Shown here: piece by piece, positions 52,308-61,361 of the stretch | How the letters are laid out: every line of letters begins with the position of its first letter | How positions within the stretch are numbered: position 1 is the first letter of the stretch | NCBI GenBank assembly: GCA_951812575.1 | Contig: OX638322.1 | Span: 4,778,501 to 4,842,500 of the forward strand | Direction of reading: 5' to 3' | Length of the DNA stretch: 64,000 nucleotides | Source: Candidatus Binatia bacterium | GTDB lineage: Bacteria; Desulfobacterota; Binatia; Bin18 | Notes under the pieces: model-generated | What the model saw: only the letters and a program-made list of their open reading frames with translations | The model's database searches: none | Told to the model about the DNA's origin: nothing | Position numbers and translations under genes: made by a program

Positions 52308-54047
52308 CTACTCGGTCGCGGCCTGTAATATATCGGGCGATTGTGTCAATTCCCGGTAGGCCCCCTGCCACTCAACCGCACCGTGCCTAAGCACGAGAAC
52401 TGCATCGTCAGCGTGGAGTGAAGTGAACCGATGGGTCACCACCAGGGTCGTGCAACGCTGCATCAGCGCAGACAAGGTCTGGCGGACATCGGCTTCACTT
52501 TCGACATCAAGGCCGGACAGGGCTTCGTCCAACACCAGAATTCGGGGCTTCTTGAGCAGGGCGCGCGCCAGGGCAATGCGCTGACGCTGGCCCGCCGACA
52601 GGCGCGTGCCCCGTTCGCCCACGGTGGTATCGTAGCCGTCAGGTAAGGCGGTCACATACGCGTGCAGGCCAGCTGCTGTGACCGCCGCAATGATCTCTTC
52701 ACGAGTTGCCTCGGGGCTGGCGTACGACACGTTTTCAAGAATCGAGGCGTGAAACAGAAAGGGCTCGTGGCCGATGACGACCACGTGTTGGCGCAGCCAG
52801 CCCAGGTCCAGCTCTCTCACGTCATGACCGTCCAGACGGATGGTCCCGGCCTGGGGTTCGTACAGCCGCACCAGGAGATCGACCAGCGTGGATTTGCCCG
52901 TTCCACTCGGTCCCAGAATGGTCAGACGCTGCCCGGCCACGACCCGAAAACTCACCTGGCGGAGCACCGGCTGACTGGCCGAAGCGTTGGTCTGATAGCC
53001 GAACGACACGTCACGAAATTCGATCTCGCCGCGCAGGTCTTTGAGTTGTACGGTTCCGTCGGACGGCTCGGTATATTCCTGTCCGATATCCAGAAACTCG
53101 AACACGCGGTCCACAGACACACCAGCCCGTTCGATACGCAGATACAGGTCCATCAAGACCTGAATGGGACTGAAGGCGCGTGACTGGTAGGCCGAGAAAG
53201 CAACCAGTCCGCCAATACTCATCTGGCCCTCAATGACCAGATAACCACCGTACAGGGTGACCAGGGTGCTCCCGAGAAAGGTTGTCGCCGTCGCGGTCGT
53301 GCTACCGATATAGCCGATCATCTCAAACCGTGTCACAAGCGCAACAAAACGCTGCCCGAGTCGGCCCAAGCGTCCCAACTGGATGCGCTCCGCGCCGAAC
53401 TGCTTGACGAATTTTATGGCCGACAGCGACTCAACCAGAAAGGCTGAAATCGAGGCGTTCAACTCTCGCACCTTACGAGTTTCCTCGACCATATACGGCT
53501 GTATTTTGCGTACCCCATATATTTGGAGCGGGATAACGATCAGGCTGACCAGAAAGAGCTGCCAGTTGAGCCAGAGAAGAAACCCCACGGTTGCCAGCAG
53601 GACAAAAATATTGGTGACAAAGGTGAAGGCCGCATCGGTCAGGACAGACTGAATCTCGGCGATATCGGTATTCAGCCGCGACAGCAGATCGCCCACTTTG
53701 ACCTGAGTATGGAAACGGAGAGAAAGTTTCTGCAAATGCGAGAAGAGATGCTGTCTGAGCGCAAATAAAACGCGCGCCGTGACCTGGGTGTAAAGGTAGC
53801 GGTTGACCGCTCCGACCCCGTAACCGAGCAGCGTAGCACCCAGCATGATCCCGCACAGCGTCACCAGCAGCGACCCATTCCGCGCGAGCAACACATCGTC
53901 AATCAGGATTTTGGTGAACAGCGGCCAGAGCAGGCCGAGAACGGTGCCGAAGGAGGACAGGAGGAAGACGAAGCCGATTCTTCGCACATACGGCCTCACA
54001 AAGGGCGACAGCCGATAGAAGCGGGAGAGTATCGAGGCAAGTTGCAT
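52308..54047 (-). CDS. qhpF: ABC transporter QhpF (exporter for gamma subunit)
   Basis: This 579-aa half-transporter fuses a six-helix membrane domain to an ATPase. The start is ATG 54047 (MQLASILSRFYRLSPFV); a longer frame to 54503 crosses the qhpG gene. LGPSGTGKSTLVDLL is the Walker A, LSAGQRQRIALARALLKKPRILVLDEALSGLD covers the signature and Walker B, and H-loop TLVVTHRFTSL follows. QhpF in Paracoccus is needed to move the matured gamma chain across the membrane. No peptidase C39 domain is present, which is consistent with QhpE doing the cutting. It is convergent with qhpE, 24 nt apart. Confidence 0.9.
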   Translation of the reverse strand: MQLASILSRFYRLSPFVRPYVRRIGFVFLLSSFGTVLGLLWPLFTKILIDDVLLARNGSLLVTLCGIMLGATLLGYGVGAVNRYLYTQVTARVLFALRQHLFSHLQKLSLRFHTQVKVGDLLSRLNTDIAEIQSVLTDAAFTFVTNIFVLLATVGFLLWLNWQLFLVSLIVIPLQIYGVRKIQPYMVEETRKVRELNASISAFLVESLSAIKFVKQFGAERIQLGRLGRLGQRFVALVTRFEMIGYIGSTTATATTFLGSTLVTLYGGYLVIEGQMSIGGLVAFSAYQSRAFSPIQVLMDLYLRIERAGVSVDRVFEFLDIGQEYTEPSDGTVQLKDLRGEIEFRDVSFGYQTNASASQPVLRQVSFRVVAGQRLTILGPSGTGKSTLVDLLVRLYEPQAGTIRLDGHDVRELDLGWLRQHVVVIGHEPFLFHASILENVSYASPEATREEIIAAVTAAGLHAYVTALPDGYDTTVGERGTRLSAGQRQRIALARALLKKPRILVLDEALSGLDVESEADVRQTLSALMQRCTTLVVTHRFTSLHADDAVLVLRHGAVEWQGAYRELTQSPDILQAATE

Positions 54048-54215
54048 AGCAGCAGTCCTGGTGGCCCGTTCGAGCGAACGGATACCAGGCCGACTGTACA
54101 GCAGCTTGGTCTGAGACGAAATAGACGCAGCGCTTGAGTTGCTCTTCCTGGTCCGACGGCATAAGCTCCGGGCAATAATCCCACGATTTCTTATTGGCAG
54201 TCTTATAGGTCTGAC

Positions 54216-55712
54216 GTGACACTCCCTCCCACAGCAGACATCCTGGTTGCCGGCGGCGGTCCGGCCGGGGCGACTATTGCCTACCAACTCGCGGGCTTCG
54301 GCTATCGCGTCGTGCTGATTGAGAAGCGCCGTTTTCCGCGGCACCAGATTGGGGAGTCCCTGACACCGAGCATCTTTCCCCTGCTCGACTTTCTGGGCAT
54401 CCGGACCCAGGTGGAACAGGCCGGCTTTCTGCGTATGGCCGGTCACAGCGTGTGTTGGGGCTCGGCCCGGCCACGCACCGCATATTATAGCCCGGATCAC
54501 CACCGGCGCGGTTTTCAGTCCGTGCGCGCCGATTTTGACCTGATTCTACTCAATCACGCCCGCCAGGCCGGGGTCCAGGTTGTGGAGGGACAGCCCGTGC
54601 GGGACGTCCGGCCTGACGGAGAGCGCGGCGTGATCGTCCGCTATGGTTCGGGAGAGCACATTCGGGCCGCCTTCTGTGTTGATGCGACCGGCCACGCGGG
54701 CATATACGCCCGCGAGAACCTGCGCCAGCGAGACAGTGTCTTTCAAACCCTGGCCCTGACGGGCTATTGGCAAAACGCCAGGAATCCACCCGGTGTGGAC
54801 TTTGCCAACACCCTGCTTGAAGCCTATGCAGACGGCATGGTCTGGTCAGTCCCGCTACATACAGGCGAGCGGAACGTCACGCTGCTGATTGACTGGCGGC
54901 ACAGCCGCGCCATAAAGCGGACTGGACTGCGACGTTTTTATATCGAGGAAGTCCGTAAGGCAGCCTATGTCTCGGGCTTTCTGGCTGATGCACGCCTCCC
55001 CCACCCACCCCAGGTCTTTGATGCCAGCCTGTATACCGCGCGGCAGTTTGCCGCCGGTCGCACCCTCCTTGTCGGTGACGCCGGCCTGTTCATTGACCCC
55101 TTGTCCTCGGAGGGGGTCCGCAAAGCCATGGCATCGGCCATTACCGGCGCTGTCGTTATCAATACCGTCCTCCAGCGACCTGCCATGCAGCCCCAGGCCA
55201 CCGAGCTGTACGAAGCCGGGCAGCGAGACACCTATCACAGCCACTACCGGCAGTCGGCCCGCTATTACGCGGAAGAGGGCCGCTGGCCGGACCGTCCCTT
55301 TTGGCAGTATCGTCGCCCGCGCCTTAAATCCGACCCAGCTCCCACCGCTTCGCAGCAGCCACCGTCCGCGGCCTTTTCTCCGTTTGATTCACAGCCGGTT
55401 TCGCACCTGGCGGTCACGCCAGACCTGCGTATCCGGGAGCAGCCTGTTATCGAAGGCGCATATGTGGAGATCCGGCCCGCTGTCGTAACTCCACGTTACC
55501 CACGCGGCCTACGCTTTCTGTCCGGGGTAAACGTCCCGACCCTGCTGCGCTGTGTGCAGACACAGCGTTCTGTGGCGGACATTCTGGATGCCTATCAGCG
55601 GCATCCCGACGGACGGCAGAGTACTCCTTCCCAAATCCGTCAGGTTCTCGCCCAGCTGTATCAAGAGGGCCTGCTCAGGCCGACCTCGCCAGACGAAAAC
55701 CAATCAGGTTGA
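54216..55712 (+). CDS. qhpG: FAD-dependent monooxygenase QhpG
   Basis: This 498-aa flavoprotein has the FAD motif ILVAGGGPAGATIAYQLAG (residues 9-27), the family segment IGESLTPSIFPLLDFLGI and LVGDAGLFIDPLSSEGVRKAMASA, typical of tryptophan-halogenase/hydroxylase-like enzymes. QhpG hydroxylates the tryptophan that becomes CTQ on crosslinked gamma. A C-terminal 100-residue extension (SGVNVPTLLRCVQTQRSVADILDAYQRHPDG) may bind the gamma precursor. The start is a GTG with no strong ribosome-binding site. It is divergent from qhpF (about 170 nt) and overlaps the next minus-strand gene at its end by 38 nt. Confidence 0.88.
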   Translation: MTLPPTADILVAGGGPAGATIAYQLAGFGYRVVLIEKRRFPRHQIGESLTPSIFPLLDFLGIRTQVEQAGFLRMAGHSVCWGSARPRTAYYSPDHHRRGFQSVRADFDLILLNHARQAGVQVVEGQPVRDVRPDGERGVIVRYGSGEHIRAAFCVDATGHAGIYARENLRQRDSVFQTLALTGYWQNARNPPGVDFANTLLEAYADGMVWSVPLHTGERNVTLLIDWRHSRAIKRTGLRRFYIEEVRKAAYVSGFLADARLPHPPQVFDASLYTARQFAAGRTLLVGDAGLFIDPLSSEGVRKAMASAITGAVVINTVLQRPAMQPQATELYEAGQRDTYHSHYRQSARYYAEEGRWPDRPFWQYRRPRLKSDPAPTASQQPPSAAFSPFDSQPVSHLAVTPDLRIREQPVIEGAYVEIRPAVVTPRYPRGLRFLSGVNVPTLLRCVQTQRSVADILDAYQRHPDGRQSTPSQIRQVLAQLYQEGLLRPTSPDENQSG

Positions 55713-56400
55713 AACGAAAATTGGGGTTGTTGCGAAAACGGTAAGATACCCGGCAAAACTCGGGGAAGAGCAGCCAGGCTCCTCCGCGTAACACCTTGAC
55801 CGTTCCGGTTGCGGGGCCCTGCGGGTCTTCGGTCGGGGAGACCGCGTAGTACTGCGGGTCATACCAGTCAGCCACCCACTCCCAGACATTACCGGCCATG
55901 TCATACAGACCGTAGTTATTGGGTGGATAGCTCCCGACCGGGGTGGTCCCGGCCCGATTGTCATAATTTGCCAGCTCCCGAGTGATCCCGTCTCCCCACG
56001 GATAGGGCTGGTCGGCTAGCCCGCCACGGGCAGCGCTTTCCCATTCGGCCTCGGTCGGCAACCGCCCCCCAGCCCAGGCACAGTACGCCTGGGCGTCGTG
56101 CCAGCTCACCAGGACTACAGGATGGTCTTCCCGCCCTGCCGGCGGTGCGTTTCGCTCCTGGTCCCAATTCTCGCGTTCCGCCCGAACGTCATCGAGATAA
56201 GGCACACGATGGCCGGTATCGAGGATAAACTGCCGGTACTGGGCATTCGTCACTGGATGTTGGGCAATATAGAAACTCCCCAGCGAGACCCGGTGAGGCG
56301 GCCGCTCGGGCGGCGTTTCGTCCTCGCTTCCGATACAGTACTCGCCCGCGGGGATGCAGACGAGCAGACTGCCGTCTTGTGAGTTGAGCAGGTGATTCAT
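55675..56400 (-). CDS. SUMF1/FGE-like protein (degenerate Cys pair)
   Basis: This 241-aa protein has the formylglycine-generating-enzyme-like fold: GSLLVCIPAGEYCIGSEDE, FYIAQHPVTNAQYRQFI, GGRLPTEAEWESAARGG and NVWEWVADWYDPQYY. The start is ATG 56400, where GAAGGG lies upstream. True FGE has two active-site Cys in the last motif; here it reads GGAWLLFPEFCRVSYRFR, keeping only one Cys. Hence it is probably not a formylglycine enzyme. It may be an EgtB-like or structural family member. Its stop overlaps the end of convergent qhpG by 38 nt. Confidence 0.75.
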   Translation of the reverse strand: MNHLLNSQDGSLLVCIPAGEYCIGSEDETPPERPPHRVSLGSFYIAQHPVTNAQYRQFILDTGHRVPYLDDVRAERENWDQERNAPPAGREDHPVVLVSWHDAQAYCAWAGGRLPTEAEWESAARGGLADQPYPWGDGITRELANYDNRAGTTPVGSYPPNNYGLYDMAGNVWEWVADWYDPQYYAVSPTEDPQGPATGTVKVLRGGAWLLFPEFCRVSYRFRNNPNFRFNLIGFRLARSA

Positions 56401-56410
56401 GGGCAGCCCT

Positions 56411-56914
56411 TCATGAGTTGACCAGACGATAATCGCGGCCCAACGAGTCAAACAGCTCGGCCAGGGCACTTTCCACGCTGCGTCTCAGCCCGGCTCGCGG
56501 CACCATGGTCAGCGTCCCTTCCGTCCAGGTTGGGGCCATTAAATGGACCTGCTCGGTTCGTTTCAGATGGACGACTTGTTGTACTTGCAGTTCGAGCGAA
56601 TAGGCCAACACGGAGGCCGGGTGTTCCACAACCCGGAGCGAAATATTCAGCACAGCTGGGAAATCTCCGTTTGTCAGCGCGTTACGGCGCAGATGGGTGA
56701 CAGCCAGCGTGTGGAGCTGGGTTTCCGAAAACCCCAGTCGCCGCGCCGGAAGGCTCACGGCCGCAATAGCCACCTGAAAACCCTCAATCCCGAACAGCGT
56801 CGTGGCGTCAGAGCGGATGCCGGCGACCGGGGTGGGCCAGGCCAGACAGACGAGCACGCCCAGTAGGCGGAGACGGGCGACAGCCGCGTGGTGTATGGAG
56901 AACGGCGGTCGCAT
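56411..56914 (-). CDS. Exported hypothetical protein
   Basis: This 167-aa protein starts with a hydrophobic N-terminal segment (LRLLGVLVCLAWPTPVAG) consistent with a signal peptide. The remaining region has alternate strands (IEGFQVAIAAVSLPARRLG) and ends with RRSVESALAELFDSLGRDYRLVN. No family is recognised. It lies 10 nt upstream of the SUMF1-like gene and is preceded by another small exported protein gene on the same strand, so it is probably operonic. There is no membrane anchor beyond the signal. Confidence 0.5.
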   Translation of the reverse strand: MRPPFSIHHAAVARLRLLGVLVCLAWPTPVAGIRSDATTLFGIEGFQVAIAAVSLPARRLGFSETQLHTLAVTHLRRNALTNGDFPAVLNISLRVVEHPASVLAYSLELQVQQVVHLKRTEQVHLMAPTWTEGTLTMVPRAGLRRSVESALAELFDSLGRDYRLVNS

Positions 56915-56919
56915 ACCAC

Positions 56920-57381
56920 TTACTTCGGCTGTGCGCTCTGGGTGGCAGTTTGTTGCTTTGCAAGCTGGAGGTCAACCGCCTTTTCGACCAGAGCGAACAG
57001 ACGCTGATTTTTTTCCGGTGGCAGGGCCTGAAGCGCCTTTTGGACCAACTGACCCATCTCCGTCACCTCCCGCTCGCCGGCCTCGGTACCATGCTTCAAC
57101 AGCTCCTCAAATTTCAGCCGTTCCCGCTCGGGTAGCGACCGGAGGGCCTCGGCATAGATCGCATCCATTTCGGCCCGCTCGGCGGGCGCCAAAAGCTGGC
57201 GTCCGGCTTGGGAAAGCCGCATCCCCCGTTTTGCCGCGGGCATACCACGGGCTTGCAGGACACTCTGTAAGGTTTCTGGGGGTGGAGTGCGGTGACGATA
57301 GGTAATCGTCACCGCTACCACGCCTATGGTCAGGAGCCCGAGCACCAGGAAAACACCTTTGTATGAGCGCGCCGTTGCCAT
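56920..57381 (-). CDS. Hypothetical membrane-anchored helical protein
   Basis: This 153-aa protein has an N-terminal hydrophobic stretch (GVFLVLGLLTIGVVAVTITY) with positive residues on both sides, which is a likely anchor. The rest is helical and rich in Arg, Glu and Gln (RSLPERERLKFEELLKHGTEAGEREVTEM). No family is recognised. It precedes the other small exported protein gene by 5 nt. It may be a periplasmic helical protein, and a role in the neighbouring QHNDH system is speculative. Confidence 0.5.
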   Translation of the reverse strand: MATARSYKGVFLVLGLLTIGVVAVTITYRHRTPPPETLQSVLQARGMPAAKRGMRLSQAGRQLLAPAERAEMDAIYAEALRSLPERERLKFEELLKHGTEAGEREVTEMGQLVQKALQALPPEKNQRLFALVEKAVDLQLAKQQTATQSAQPK

Positions 57382-57490
57382 ACAAATCTTATACGCGGTT
57401 CGGCACGGTCTGAGTAGGGGAGGAGACGGTGCATGGCCGAGAGTTGGTCAACTTTCCCTGCGGCGGGAGAGGCGCTATGCTCTCCGCTCC

Positions 57491-58087
57491 ATGGCCCAGG
57501 AGCGTCTCTTTCCGCTGCCCGACCTCAGTGGCCGTCTGGCCGTGCTGGGCGGACAGCTACGCGACCGGACCGAGCTATGCCTGAGCCTCGCCCTGCGCCA
57601 AGCGAGCCAAAACGGCGTGGTGGTGTGTCTGGACGCCCACGGTCGTCAGCAACTCGAAATGCCCTTTCGTCTCCTGCTACGTGAAGACGTGGCTTATATT
57701 CCCCTGCCGGCGGAGGGGACGGTTTCGGATGATATTGCTCAGCAGGTGCTTCAGACGCTACAGACCGGCCTGGGGAGGACGCCTTCCCTGTCCCCCCTCC
57801 TCATCGTTGATGGTGCCCAAGAGACTGCCGACTGGGAGCACACCCTCACCTTCTTCTTACGCACCGGAATGGTGGTGGTCGAATTCCTTCCATACCCATC
57901 CCGCCTCGTCTTTGGGCGGTACGAAACAACGCTGCTCTTGCGCGCAGAAGGAACTGAGGCTGAGGCGATCAGTCAGACCGTCGGCCGAAAGATCTCGGCC
58001 GAGAATCTGGCCGCGTTGAAACCGGGAGAGGGATATTTCATCCATCTGTCGCGGGTATATCGGGTCCGATTCCCGGAGCATCCCTAG
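57491..58087 (+). CDS. Hypothetical protein with degenerate P-loop-like N-terminus
   Basis: The 198-aa protein from ATG 57491 contains LFPLPDLSGRLAVLGGQLRDRTELCLSLALRQASQNGVVVCLDAHGRQ. This looks like a P-loop ATPase strand-loop-helix in which the Lys/Ser-Thr of GKT is replaced, so ATP binding is doubtful. Coding may extend upstream in the same frame (RVGQLSLRRERRYALRS) with no clear start codon. The ATG at 57433 has a good ribosome-binding site but is in another frame, so a frameshift here is possible. It is divergent from the exported-protein gene. The function is unknown. Confidence 0.5.
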   Translation: MAQERLFPLPDLSGRLAVLGGQLRDRTELCLSLALRQASQNGVVVCLDAHGRQQLEMPFRLLLREDVAYIPLPAEGTVSDDIAQQVLQTLQTGLGRTPSLSPLLIVDGAQETADWEHTLTFFLRTGMVVVEFLPYPSRLVFGRYETTLLLRAEGTEAEAISQTVGRKISAENLAALKPGEGYFIHLSRVYRVRFPEHP

Positions 58088-58162
58088 ACATTAGCGCCTT
58101 CGTTGACAACATCGAGCCGGACCCGCCATAATCCCGTGCCAATACAATAGGGGGGGGCGGAT

Positions 58163-59155
58163 ATGCGGGTTGTGATTCTCGGTGCCGGTGGTGTGGGTTC
58201 GGTTGTCGCCGGGCATCTCGCCCGGCATGGGGTAGACGCCGTCATGATTGCCCGGCCAGGTCACGCGCGGGCTGTCCAGCAAAACGGTCTCCGCCTCACC
58301 GGACTGTCCGACTTTCGGGTCCGGCTGCCAGCGTACACCACTGCTTCCGCCCTTGACACGGCCGATGTCTTGTTGATTACCGTGAAGACCAAGGACATGC
58401 CGCGCGCCTTGGCCAGCGTCAAACATCTCCAGGTTGACACTGTCGCCTCACTTCAGAATGGTGTGGTGAAAAACGCTCAGATGGCTCACGTTTTTGGCGC
58501 GAGTACCGTGGTTGGCGCGACCACTATGATCGGCGCGACCCTCGTCCACGATGGCGAGGTCCATTATACCCTGGATGGGATTACGTTCTTTGGCGAACCG
58601 GACGGCTCACGCTCAACGCGGGTCGATCATCTTGCTCAGACGTTTATTGACGCCGGACTCAAGGCGGCTGCGGTCGAGAATATCGACTCGATCGAATGGA
58701 CGAAACAGGCCATCCAAAACCCCTTTGCCCCGCTGGCGGCCCTGACTCGCCTGCCCGTCCATTTGGTCTGGTCGAGCCCGGAACTGGCGACCCTGTCTGT
58801 CCATATGTTTCGAGAAGTGGCGGCCGTTGCGGATGCCCTCGGCATTCCCCTGTCCGACCATGCGGCCTGGAGCCTGTTCGATCAGCAGACGCTCCGGGAC
58901 GCCCCCTTCGACGAGGCCGTGCAGATGCTCGTCCGGGTGGGCCAACAGGTGGCACGGAGCGGACGGACGCAGATTATTCCGTCCATGCTCCAAGATGTCC
59001 TGGCAGGAAAAAAAACGGAGATTGAAGAGACCGTCGGATACGTCTTCAAGGAAGGCCAGCGCCTCGGCATTCCCGTTCCCTACACCGAGTTTGCCTATCG
59101 GGCGGTCAGAGCCATAGAGGATCAGTACCCCGCACGGCTTGACACATCTGAGTGA
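58163..59155 (+). CDS. Ketopantoate reductase family protein (PanE/ApbA)
   Basis: This 330-aa protein has the Rossmann motif VILGAGGVGSVVAGHLARHGVDAVMIARPGHA and the later family features DVLLITVKTKDMPRAL, SLQNGVVKN and GATTMIGAT. The C-terminal helices include EWTKQAIQNPFAPLAAL with the usual Lys. It should reduce 2-dehydropantoate with NADPH in CoA synthesis, but many paralogues act on other 2-oxoacids. A GGGGGGCGG stretch lies 6 nt before the ATG. It is flanked by unrelated genes, so a panE role is plausible but not certain. Confidence 0.85.
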   Translation: MRVVILGAGGVGSVVAGHLARHGVDAVMIARPGHARAVQQNGLRLTGLSDFRVRLPAYTTASALDTADVLLITVKTKDMPRALASVKHLQVDTVASLQNGVVKNAQMAHVFGASTVVGATTMIGATLVHDGEVHYTLDGITFFGEPDGSRSTRVDHLAQTFIDAGLKAAAVENIDSIEWTKQAIQNPFAPLAALTRLPVHLVWSSPELATLSVHMFREVAAVADALGIPLSDHAAWSLFDQQTLRDAPFDEAVQMLVRVGQQVARSGRTQIIPSMLQDVLAGKKTEIEETVGYVFKEGQRLGIPVPYTEFAYRAVRAIEDQYPARLDTSE

Positions 59156-59181
59156 AGGCTGCTCGCGCCTGTCTCCTCCCT

Positions 59182-60390
59182 TTATGAGGCGGGGATACGC
59201 AGCACCCTGCCCGCCTGAATACGGTGATTACGGAGGTTGTTGAGCCGTACCAAGGTCGCAATCGTGGTATTGTAGCGGAGAGCAATTTCCCCCAGAGTGT
59301 CCCCCCAGCGTACCCGGTAGAGCGTCGTCTCGGTCCGGCCGGTGGGAATCCGCAGCACCGCACCTATATTAATCTGGGTCCCGCGCAGACCATTTGCCGC
59401 CCTCAGAGCACGTACCGTCGTCCCGTAACGTCGAGCGATTCTCTCCAGGGAATCTCCGCGACGCACGGTATACCGGAGGTCTTGCTCGTTTTTCTTTTCT
59501 TCAGCGCTACGGCCCAGGGCAGAGGACAGCGGTGTCGGCAGGGACGCTACCGCCCGTCTATCTGGCGCTGCTGCTGGGGATATTGGAAGGGAGATTTCTT
59601 TTCCGGCCGCAAGGGGATGCAAATACCACAGCTGGTGCTGCTGACGAAACGTCTGCGGATCAACCTGAAAAACGTTGGCCAGCAGCTCGGGCGTGTCTCC
59701 AATGCGGACCACATACACCGGCTTTTCCCCCACACCGATCAGATCCGCGGGTATCTCCATGGGATAGACAACAGTCGAGCCGCCTTGAAGAAAACGCCTC
59801 GCCAGGATGGGATTGTATAAACGCAGGACGGTGGGCGTGAGCCGAAGGGCCTGGGCAACGGATTCCCATGACTCCTCGGGTTGGACTTTTCTGAGCGTGA
59901 GTTGTTCTGCCCGGCGCCGCACTTCGGGCTCGTATTCCTGCAAAACGGATTTATAGTACCCAATGCTCACCACGTATTGCAGCGTCTTGAAGTGGATGGG
60001 CTCGTCTTCTTGTACCCGATCGGGACCGAGCTTATACGCGGCCAGGACATAGTCCTCACGCGTGAACTGATTTTGTAATTGCGCCAAGTATTTTATACCG
60101 GCTTCAATATCAGTTGGACTGCCAAGTAAGCGGACGAGGCCGGGGGACATTTGGAAATACCCGGCACCTCCGCCCGCAGAAACCCACTCCGCATTCCCGC
60201 CCGATTCCTGTAGAATCACAGCCCGAGCGAGCCGATGGTCTACTCCGTAGCGGGCGGCATGGGTGTAGAGTTCCCTCTCGATCTCAATGGTCTTGCGGTA
60301 CATGCCCAAAAGGGCAGGAGAAATATCTGCTGTTGCCCAGGCTGACTGCACCCAGAGCAAACCGCTCAGAAACACTATCCACCATGTCAT
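59182..60390 (-). CDS. LysM-containing lytic transglycosylase
   Basis: This 402-aa exported protein has its start at ATG 60390 with GGAGGATG just upstream. The signal (MTWWIVFLSGLLWVQSAWAT) is followed by an SLT domain with the catalytic Glu62 in ILQESGGNAEW, then GYFQMSPGLVRLLGSP and EDYVLAAYKLGP. Three LysM domains follow: one divergent (VYVVRIGDTPELLANVFQV) and two strong (YTVRRGDSLERIARRYGTT and YRVRWGDTLGEIALRYNTT). It should cut peptidoglycan after binding through LysM. It is divergent from the DedA-family gene. A longer frame at 60636 is rejected. Confidence 0.9.
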   Translation of the reverse strand: MTWWIVFLSGLLWVQSAWATADISPALLGMYRKTIEIERELYTHAARYGVDHRLARAVILQESGGNAEWVSAGGGAGYFQMSPGLVRLLGSPTDIEAGIKYLAQLQNQFTREDYVLAAYKLGPDRVQEDEPIHFKTLQYVVSIGYYKSVLQEYEPEVRRRAEQLTLRKVQPEESWESVAQALRLTPTVLRLYNPILARRFLQGGSTVVYPMEIPADLIGVGEKPVYVVRIGDTPELLANVFQVDPQTFRQQHQLWYLHPLAAGKEISLPISPAAAPDRRAVASLPTPLSSALGRSAEEKKNEQDLRYTVRRGDSLERIARRYGTTVRALRAANGLRGTQINIGAVLRIPTGRTETTLYRVRWGDTLGEIALRYNTTIATLVRLNNLRNHRIQAGRVLRIPAS

Positions 60391-60614
60391 TCTGCATCCT
60401 CCAGCATTGCTGAAGTCAAGTCTCAATATACTCAGAACAGCCCGAGAAGGAAAGAATAACGCCCCCTGGCGATGTTGAGGGGTGTCGTCTCGTCCCCGGT
60501 ATCTTCCACCGGACTTGATCTCGGTATAATAAGGCTTACATTCTCCTGGAACGCACCGCGCTATTTTTCGTGTTGAGCGCCAGGCAGTATCATTGTAAGG
60601 AAGTCTCTGCTCCC

Positions 60615-61247
60615 GTGTTTGAATTGTTCTCGGCATCCGCCATTGATTACTGGGTTTCTTACCTCACCTACTCACCCTATATCACCATCTTTCTGCTGCT
60701 TATTGCGGGGATATGGCTCATTCCGCTCGCCGAAGAAATCGCCCTCGTTACCGCCGGCTATCTCTACTACTCGGACCAGGTTCAGCTGACCACCATACTC
60801 ATGCTGCTCGGCCTAGGCGTCTTTTGCGGCGATTTTGTTGGTTTTTGGGTAGGACGACATTGGAGGGGCAGAAGTCCGCGCTCGGCATTTCCCTTTCTCC
60901 ATCGCAGCAAATGGGTCGAGCGATTCAAGATCTGGCTTGACCAGCATCGGAACCGAGCACTTTTTCTGACCCGCTTCTTGCCCGGCCTGCGACTTCCCGC
61001 ACATATTATTGTTGGTGCCCACGGAATGCCGACGCCTATCTATGTCCGGATTTCCCTGATTGCCATCGCCGTCTACGTACCAGTCATTTTTACGCTGGCC
61101 TATTCCTTCGGCGCCGAGATTGACGCTGCCCTCGTTTCTATCCAGCGTCTTGGGCATGTGGCGTGGGGCCTGCTGCTCGTCGCTATTATCGTCTGGAGCC
61201 TCATCCGGTTCTGGATCACCCGGCAGTCCCTTTTCGACCAACCCTAG
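60615..61247 (+). CDS. DedA/VTT family inner-membrane protein
   Basis: This 210-aa protein has several membrane helices (ITIFLLLIAGIWLIPLAEEIALVTAGYLYY, TTILMLLGLGVFCGDFVGFWVGR, YVPVIFTLAYSFGAEI) and the family motifs G-D-F-x-G-F-W-x-G-R and FLTRFLPGLRLPAHIIVGAHGM. The start is taken as GTG 60615, with AAGGAA upstream; a frame from 60570 is longer but lacks a good signal. DedA-like proteins act as lipid scramblases or in membrane homeostasis. Acidic residues in the early helix (PLAEE) are present. It is divergent from the transglycosylase gene. Confidence 0.85.
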   Translation: MFELFSASAIDYWVSYLTYSPYITIFLLLIAGIWLIPLAEEIALVTAGYLYYSDQVQLTTILMLLGLGVFCGDFVGFWVGRHWRGRSPRSAFPFLHRSKWVERFKIWLDQHRNRALFLTRFLPGLRLPAHIIVGAHGMPTPIYVRISLIAIAVYVPVIFTLAYSFGAEIDAALVSIQRLGHVAWGLLLVAIIVWSLIRFWITRQSLFDQP

Positions 61248-61361
61248 TTAGGACGGTGCGTGAACCGCTCGCCTGTGTCACGACCGACCACATTGAGTCG
61301 GAGCCCGGTTTTCCGTATGGTAGGAACCTGAAATCAAACTGTTTCAGTTGGAGGAAATGAC

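Noticed and set aside
54048..54503. N-terminal extension of the qhpF frame
   Set aside because: The extension crosses the start of qhpG in antisense and has no ABC-exporter-like content; the family begins at ATG 54047.
55675..56400. Functional formylglycine-generating enzyme
   Set aside because: Only one of the two active-site Cys remains in the final motif, and no sulfatase gene is near.
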